From: Sphingobacterium nematocida
GTDB lineage: Bacteria > Bacteroidota > Bacteroidia > Sphingobacteriales > Sphingobacteriaceae
Direction: 5' to 3'
Assembly (NCBI RefSeq): GCF_900168125.1
Contig: NZ_FUZF01000004.1
Location: 1-64,000 of the forward strand
Length of the DNA stretch: 64,000 bases
Shown: positions 59,398 to 64,000 of the stretch, piece by piece
How the letters are laid out: the number at the start of each line of letters is the position of its first letter
How positions within the stretch are numbered: position 1 is the first letter of the stretch
Position numbers and translations under genes: made by a program
Notes under the pieces: model-generated
The model's input: the letters and a program-made list of their open reading frames with translations, nothing else
What the model was told of the DNA's origin: nothing
The model's database searches: none

Positions 59398-60288
59398 ATG
59401 GATTATTTAGATCATTTAGAGGCAGAAGCCATTTATATTCTCCGTGAGGTCGCGGCACAATTTGAAAAACCGGCCCTGTTGTTTTCCGGGGGAAAAGATA
59501 GTATAACATTGGTGCATCTTGCTAAGAAGGCATTTCGTCCCGGCAGGTTTCCTTTTCCTTTGGTGCATATTGATACAGGGCATAATTTTCCGGAAACTAT
59601 TTTGTTTAGAGATTGGCTGGTTGATCAGATCGGTGAAAAGCTGATTGTCGGTTCGGTTCAGGATAGCATCGATGCGGGACGGGTTGTGGAGCAAAAGGGT
59701 AAAAACGCAAGTAGGAATGCATTGCAAACCGTGACGTTGTTGGATACGATCGAACGATATGGTTTTGATGCCTGTATTGGAGGGGCACGGAGAGATGAAG
59801 AAAAGGCACGTGCTAAAGAACGTATTTTTTCGGTACGGGATGAATTTGGGCAGTGGGATCCCAAGCGTCAGCGTCCCGAGTTATGGAATATATTTAATGG
59901 CAGGATACATAAGGGTGAAAATGTACGCGTGTTTCCCATCTCAAATTGGACAGAGCTGGATGTGTGGAACTACATAAAGCGGGAGCAAATAGCGTTGCCT
60001 TCAATCTATTTCAGTCACGAGCGCGATGTCGTGTGGCGCAATGGACAGTGGATGGCTAGTGCAGACTGTCTGCAAATTGATGAAGCAGACAAGGTAGAGC
60101 ATCGGTCTGTGCGTTTTAGAACAGTAGGAGATATGACCTGTACTGCCGCAGTAGACTCTGTCGCCGTAGAACTCGATGATATTATCTCCGAGATAAAGGC
60201 TTCGACGGTGAGTGAAAGAGGGGCTAGAATGGACGATAAAGTGTCTGAAGCAGCGATGGAAGAACGGAAAAAACAAGGGTATTTTTAG
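59398..60288 (+). CDS. cysD: Sulfate adenylyltransferase subunit 2 (CysD)
   Basis: 296 residues. The ATP-pyrophosphatase PP-loop is FSGGKDSITLVHLAKKAF (about 29-46), with FPLVHIDTGHNFPETI, CIGGARRDEEKARAKERIFS and DVWNYIKREQIALPSIYFSH. It makes APS from ATP and sulfate with the CysN GTPase. Gap of 35 bases from cysH includes the short repeat and an A-rich spacer. Confidence 0.96.
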   Translation: MDYLDHLEAEAIYILREVAAQFEKPALLFSGGKDSITLVHLAKKAFRPGRFPFPLVHIDTGHNFPETILFRDWLVDQIGEKLIVGSVQDSIDAGRVVEQKGKNASRNALQTVTLLDTIERYGFDACIGGARRDEEKARAKERIFSVRDEFGQWDPKRQRPELWNIFNGRIHKGENVRVFPISNWTELDVWNYIKREQIALPSIYFSHERDVVWRNGQWMASADCLQIDEADKVEHRSVRFRTVGDMTCTAAVDSVAVELDDIISEIKASTVSERGARMDDKVSEAAMEERKKQGYF

Positions 60289-60340
60289 TGTTTAGTATTT
60301 AGTACATAGTATTTAGATATTAGATTTTAGACAATAAGAA

Positions 60341-61585
60341 ATGAACATATTAAAATTTATAACGGCTGGGTCAGTAGATGATGGCAAGAGTACGCTGATC
60401 GGTCGCTTGCTATACGATACCGATTCTATATTGGACGATCAATTGGAGGCTATTCAAAAAGCGAATCGGAAGAATGACGACGGTACGGTCGATCTTGCTA
60501 TCCTCACCGATGGATTGAAGGCCGAACGGGAGCAGGGTATTACCATCGATGTGGCCTACAAATATTTTCAGACCGAGGTGCGTAAATTTATTATTGCCGA
60601 TGCACCAGGACATATTCAGTATACCCGTAATATGGTGACCGGAGCCTCAAATTCTGATTTGATCATTATCTTGATAGATGCCCGCAAGGGGGTGATCGAG
60701 CAGACCAAAAGACATTCTTTCATCGCTAAATTATTGTCTTTGAAAAAGGTGCTGGTCTGTATCAATAAAATGGATATGGTGGATTATAGTCAATCTGTTT
60801 TTGACACGATCAAGTCGGATTATCAACGATTAGCGGACAATTTAAATTTACAGGACGTAGATTTTGTACCGGTCTCGGCACTTAAGGGAGATAATATTGT
60901 TTTTTCTTCCAAGCATATGCCTTGGTATACAGGTCCGACTTTGCTGCATTATCTGGAGACGGTTCAGTTTGCCGACAAAGGAACCGGCGCTTGGCGCGTC
61001 CCTGTTCAATGGGTCGTACGCCCTCAGACGGTAGATCTTCCGGATTATAGGGGCTATGCCGGTCGGGTAATAGGCGAGGGGCTGAAAGTAGGAGAGGAAG
61101 TTGTCGTATTGCCTAGTGGGGTAACGAGTAGGGTAAAGGCTATAACGTTTGACGACGTGGATCTAGCGCATGCGGAGGATGGGCAGTCTATCATTGTCCA
61201 TTTAACAGATGATATCGATATCTCAAGAGGCGATTTTATTGTTAGTGCCTATTCGCAACCACATACCGAGCGTAGTTTTGAGGCCAATATTAGTTGGTTT
61301 GAAAGTAAGGCGTTGGATGTAAATCAGGTGTATCTTTTACAGAATCAAACCAAGGTAACTAAGATTAAGGTTGCTGAGATTAAATACAGGTACGATGTCA
61401 ATACACAGGAGATGGTTTATGACGATCGTATAGGATTAAATGATATCGGAAGGATCGTCGTAAAGGCGGCGGACGAGGTCGTTTTTGACCTGAATAATGA
61501 ACTCGCTGTAAATTCGCGGGCTATATTGATTGACCCACGGAGCAATTTAACGGTTGGCGCCCTGACTATAGAGGAATTGGTTTAA
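60341..61585 (+). CDS. cysN: Sulfate adenylyltransferase subunit 1 (CysN), GTPase
   Basis: 414 residues, without a fused APS kinase. G1 TAGSVDDGKSTLIGRLLYD (about 8-26), G3 DAPGHIQYTRNM (about 87), G4 NKMD (about 142), then the two beta-barrels of EF-Tu-like GTPases (GYAGRVIGEGLKVGEEVVVLPSG). It drives CysD through GTP hydrolysis. The 52-base gap before it is a TTTAG-rich spacer. It ends the sulfur operon. Confidence 0.95.
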   Translation: MNILKFITAGSVDDGKSTLIGRLLYDTDSILDDQLEAIQKANRKNDDGTVDLAILTDGLKAEREQGITIDVAYKYFQTEVRKFIIADAPGHIQYTRNMVTGASNSDLIIILIDARKGVIEQTKRHSFIAKLLSLKKVLVCINKMDMVDYSQSVFDTIKSDYQRLADNLNLQDVDFVPVSALKGDNIVFSSKHMPWYTGPTLLHYLETVQFADKGTGAWRVPVQWVVRPQTVDLPDYRGYAGRVIGEGLKVGEEVVVLPSGVTSRVKAITFDDVDLAHAEDGQSIIVHLTDDIDISRGDFIVSAYSQPHTERSFEANISWFESKALDVNQVYLLQNQTKVTKIKVAEIKYRYDVNTQEMVYDDRIGLNDIGRIVVKAADEVVFDLNNELAVNSRAILIDPRSNLTVGALTIEELV

Positions 61586-61594
61586 TCCCTCTAT

Positions 61595-61630
61595 GAACAG
61601 TTTTCTCCTTACCGAAGGAGAAAACTGTTC
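61595..61630. terminator. Convergent terminator, 16-bp stem overlapping the hydrolase gene
   Basis: GAACAGTTTTCTCCTT (61595-61610), loop ACCG, AAGGAGAAAACTGTTC (61615-61630). One arm is inside the last codons of the minus-strand hydrolase gene, whose stop is at 61611-61609. No T-run follows on the plus strand. Confidence 0.75.
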
Positions 61631-62430
61631 ATATGTTTATTAAAAGCCAATGGTTGCTCTAGGTTCGGGAGGTGTCCCGCATCCTCTATTTCTACGAATA
61701 CAGCATCAGGAATCCGCTGGCTCATTTCTTCCATTAGAATCTTTGGCGTGATTTTATCTTCACTTCCCCGGATGAGGAGCGTCGGGATCTTAATACTATC
61801 CAGCATATCCGTATTGTCCGTTCGAGATGCCAGCGCCAGTAAGGTCGCACATATCGATTGAATCGAATTTCGTCGAATGCTACTTTTGATCAATTCTATA
61901 GCATCTTCGTTTTCCTCCGCATTTTTTTTTGCAAAGAGATTGTCTATAAATCCTAAGGCAAATGGTCTTCTTCCGTGTCTCAAGATGGCCTGTATACTAT
62001 CAAAACGTTTTTGTTTGGCCGTATTGTCGTCTGCTTTGTGATGGGTATCCGATAGGATGAGTCCTTCTATTTTGTCTGGAATTAATTGATAGATACGTAG
62101 CGCGATGTATCCGCCCATAGAAACGCCGCAGAGAGTTACTTTTTCAAGCTCCAATTTGGCAAGTAGCGCTATGATATCCTTTGCGAATACATCAATACTG
62201 AAAAATCCATGTCCACTTGTAGACAGTCCGTGACCGCGCACATCCACAGCGATGCCTGTGATATTGTCCTCTAAAGATTCCAATTGAGGGCGCCAAGAGT
62301 TCTTGTTGAAAGGGAAACCATGTAAGAAAATAATAGTACGTTCTTCTGTCTCTGTGGCCTTTTTGATGTGATAAGATAGACTGATATCCTCTACTCTTAT
62401 TTTGCTGCTACGAATAATACGCTCTGTCAT
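61609..62430 (-). CDS. Alpha/beta hydrolase
   Basis: About 273 residues from the ATG at 62430 (MTERIIRSSKIRVEDISLSYH); the frame runs to 62451 with an extra seven. The oxyanion strand is IIFLHGFPFNKNSW, the nucleophile elbow CGVSMGGYIAL (GxSxG, about 91-101), the acid in LLIRGSEDKITP and the base in DAGHLPNLEQP. Close to lactonase/esterase or BioH-like enzymes; substrate unknown. Unpaired with the sulfur operon it converges with. Confidence 0.88.
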   Translation of the reverse strand: MTERIIRSSKIRVEDISLSYHIKKATETEERTIIFLHGFPFNKNSWRPQLESLEDNITGIAVDVRGHGLSTSGHGFFSIDVFAKDIIALLAKLELEKVTLCGVSMGGYIALRIYQLIPDKIEGLILSDTHHKADDNTAKQKRFDSIQAILRHGRRPFALGFIDNLFAKKNAEENEDAIELIKSSIRRNSIQSICATLLALASRTDNTDMLDSIKIPTLLIRGSEDKITPKILMEEMSQRIPDAVFVEIEDAGHLPNLEQPLAFNKHMNSFLLR

Positions 62431-62587
62431 AAAAAATAAAATGTAATTCAATTACTATCAGCAATATATAAAGAATAATGCTCTTTTTTGACTAAAAAGG
62501 AAGAAAAATATTTGAAATATTGAAAAAAGTACTGATATTTGCATCACTGAAACGGAGTAAAACTACGGTTTTGCAAAGCTTCGAAAA

Positions 62588-62661
<74 letters not shown>

Positions 62662-62667
62662 CAGGTT

Positions 62668-62693
62668 AAAGGATTCTCATTCGAGGATCCTTT
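62668..62693 (+). terminator. Terminator after tRNA-Arg
   Basis: AAAGGATTCTC (62668-62678) and GAGGATCCTTT (62683-62693) with one G-T pair, then a run of Ts. Confidence 0.85.
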
Positions 62694-62832
62694 TTTTTGT
62701 TTTCTTTGTACCTATCTGAAATACTTTACTTTTTAATGGGTCCCATCTTCTGGGAATTGATTGAGACGATCTCTATTAAGTGTGTAAGCTATTGCTAATA
62801 GTATGCTAGGTCTGGAGAAGTAAATAAAAAAA

Positions 62833-62863
62833 AGAGGGTATGCCTCTGTGAGACATACCCTCT
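62833..62863 (-). terminator. Terminator of the DUF4397 gene
   Basis: AGAGGGTATG (62833-62842) and CATACCCTCT (62854-62863), an 11-base loop; on the minus strand a T-run follows at 62832-62825. Confidence 0.88.
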
Positions 62864-62884
62864 ATATAGAATGAAGATGTAATT

Positions 62885-63595
62885 TTAATATTGCGCCACT
62901 ACACCAATGTACAGTGGTTTTTCTGTTGAGTTTTTGTCTCCTGTAAGTATAATACTGTAGTATCTACCTGCAGCGAGGTCTACGGAGCGTTCGATCAACG
63001 TATTGTTGCTTTCGTCTGTTACGATAATATTGGTTTTACCGCTGTTTTGTGCTACGAAGGTAGCGTGAGTTAGGTTTTCACCTGTTAACACATCTTCTAT
63101 CGCTCGGTTGCTGTATATCGGAGTTTCCTTGCTGTTTAAATATACATTAACCTTGGCGGTATTGTTTGCCAGATGAAAGAAACGAAGGGCTGATTTGGTA
63201 CCTAGATTTTCAACTTCTTTGTCCTCTGCAATAATCTGCTTTGGTTTTTCCAAAGTTCCGTATACAAATGAAGTATAATAAGAACTGTCTTTGAAGGTAT
63301 ATACAGTGTCAATCAGCGTCTTGCTATCTGCAGATATTGTTTTGATTTTTCGGTTTCCGGTGTATAGGTAGCTAGGCGGCGTACCGAAGGTATTATACTG
63401 CAATGGATTGTGTGGCGATTGTAGGTAGTTGTTGTCCGCCATATGTAGGATATATGGAGAAGCTGTGTAAGCATTGACCATTGTTAACGTTGCCCGTGGG
63501 ATGTTATTGATATCGTCATTATCTTTAAGACATCCGCTTAATACTGATACACTTAGGAGGGCAATAAAGAATAATTTAATAGTTTTTGTTTTCAT
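62885..63595 (-). CDS. DUF4397-type lipoprotein
   Basis: 236 residues. Lipoprotein signal MKTKTIKLFFIALLSVSVLSGC (Cys22), then DUF4397-like beta repeats: TLMVNAYTASPYILHM-like start (RATLTMVNAYTASPY), TKSALRFFHLANNTAKVNVYLNSKETPIYSNRAIEDV and a closing AAGRYYSIILTGDKNSTEKPLYIGVV. DUF4397 proteins in Bacteroidota are secreted, function unknown. The gene is monocistronic between two terminators. Confidence 0.85.
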   Translation of the reverse strand: MKTKTIKLFFIALLSVSVLSGCLKDNDDINNIPRATLTMVNAYTASPYILHMADNNYLQSPHNPLQYNTFGTPPSYLYTGNRKIKTISADSKTLIDTVYTFKDSSYYTSFVYGTLEKPKQIIAEDKEVENLGTKSALRFFHLANNTAKVNVYLNSKETPIYSNRAIEDVLTGENLTHATFVAQNSGKTNIIVTDESNNTLIERSVDLAAGRYYSIILTGDKNSTEKPLYIGVVAQY

Positions 63596-63663
63596 CTTTC
63601 TTAATGCTTTTGTTTTGGGATTATAACGGAAGGTTTTTTGGAAAAGCTACAGTGATGAACAAA

Positions 63664-63697
63664 AAAAAAGCAGAAATCTTTTAATTTCTGCTTTTTT
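63664..63697. terminator. Bidirectional terminator between lysS end and the DUF4397 gene
   Basis: AAAAAAGCAGAAAT (63664-63677), loop CTTTTA, ATTTCTGCTTTTTT (63684-63697). Confidence 0.92.
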
Positions 63698-63716
63698 CTA
63701 TTTGTTTTTAGTGGTA

Positions 63717-64000
63717 TTATTTTTTTGAGATATATTTATTGTCACCATCTAAAATGATGTCAATAAGGTCTTTTTGGCGTAAACTCTTGGTCGCATTGTC
63801 CCATTTTTTTCCGCTTAAACCTGTTTTTTCTTTGATTTCCGATAGTGAAGCCTGTTCTTCTGTCAACAGATCTAAAACGGCTTTTTCATCGCCTGTTAGT
63901 TCGATAGCCACTTCTTTTTTCTCAGGTCTCATCTGAGGGAAAAATAGTACTTCTTGGATCGAAGGATTGTTTGTAAGGAACATAATAAGTCTGTCCATAC
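63717..64000 (-). CDS. lysS: Lysyl-tRNA synthetase (class II), C-terminal part
   Basis: Partial at the right edge, 94 residues visible. DRLIMFLTNNPSIQEVLFFPQMRPEK is the end of the LysRS catalytic domain (class II motif 3 with its Arg). Most bacterial LysRS stop about here; this one runs on for about 65 residues (KEVAIELTGDEKAVLDLLTEEQASLSEIKEKTGLSGKKWDNATKSLRQKDLI), a winged-helix-like extension. The first ATG in the window, at 63998, is internal, so the true start lies off the edge. Confidence 0.9.
   Translation of the reverse strand, partial: MDRLIMFLTNNPSIQEVLFFPQMRPEKKEVAIELTGDEKAVLDLLTEEQASLSEIKEKTGLSGKKWDNATKSLRQKDLIDIILDGDNKYISKK

Overview
The window reads as chromosome from a member of the Bacteroidota, most likely Sphingobacteriaceae (Sphingobacterium or a close relative). 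The grounds are SusC/SusD proteins, Bacteroidota-type promoters (TTG, about 20 bases, TAnnTTTG), generally weak ribosome binding sites, an ABC permease fused to an M1 peptidase, a sulfite reductase fused to a HEPN domain, and a lysyl-tRNA synthetase with an extra C-terminal domain. These assignments rest on reading the protein sequences; no database search was run.

Layout. 1-347: end of an IS3-type element that has cut off the 5' part of a susC gene. 348-7624: the susC remnant, then susD, a secreted ThuA-like protein, a DsbD-alpha-like protein and a thioredoxin-like protein. 7625-10160: a regulatory-looking gap with a LacI-type palindrome, a small ORF, an Lrp-type regulator and an amino-acid permease wrecked by an internal deletion. 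10355-14885: ABC ATPase plus permease/M1 peptidase fusion. 14953-25300: housekeeping genes (HAD phosphatase, methyltransferase, VOC and DUF72 proteins, Gfo/Idh/MocA oxidoreductase, copper-type P-ATPase, Xer recombinase, hibernation factor, ferritin). 25557-31617: outer-membrane barrel, quinone oxidoreductase, GH92 mannosidase. 31661-40828: an L-fucose locus. 40884-45632: patatin, two L,D-transpeptidases, a membrane protein and panB. 45833-51242: RluA-type synthase, thioredoxin, pyrF and a YtrA-type ABC operon. 51276-54816: a PstSCAB-like transporter divergent from 54987-61585, a complete assimilatory sulfate reduction operon. 61609-64000: hydrolase, tRNA-Arg, DUF4397 lipoprotein and the 3' end of lysS.

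How the genes work together. The fucose locus encodes uptake (FucP), a mutarotase, a GH29 fucosidase and all five steps of an oxidative route from L-fucose to pyruvate and lactate: fucose dehydrogenase, fuconolactonase, a UxaA-family fuconate dehydratase, keto-deoxyfuconate dehydrogenase and FAH-family hydrolase. An AraC regulator is encoded divergently and a 21-base-period direct repeat sits in the shared upstream region. The sulfur operon covers sulfate activation (CysD/CysN), APS reduction (CysH), siroheme synthesis (CobA plus a Met8-like protein) and sulfite reduction. The neighbouring Pst-like transporter has no phoU and an altered binding-protein motif, so it may carry sulfate or another oxyanion.

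The least explained material is non-coding. One dispersed repeat of about 105 bases (19787-19893 and 45731-45833) carries a promoter with identical geometry inside a palindrome. A second repeat of about 130 bases (8894-9025 and 47211-47338) ends exactly at the start codon of two unrelated genes. A ten-base-period tandem repeat lies at 44071-44110.
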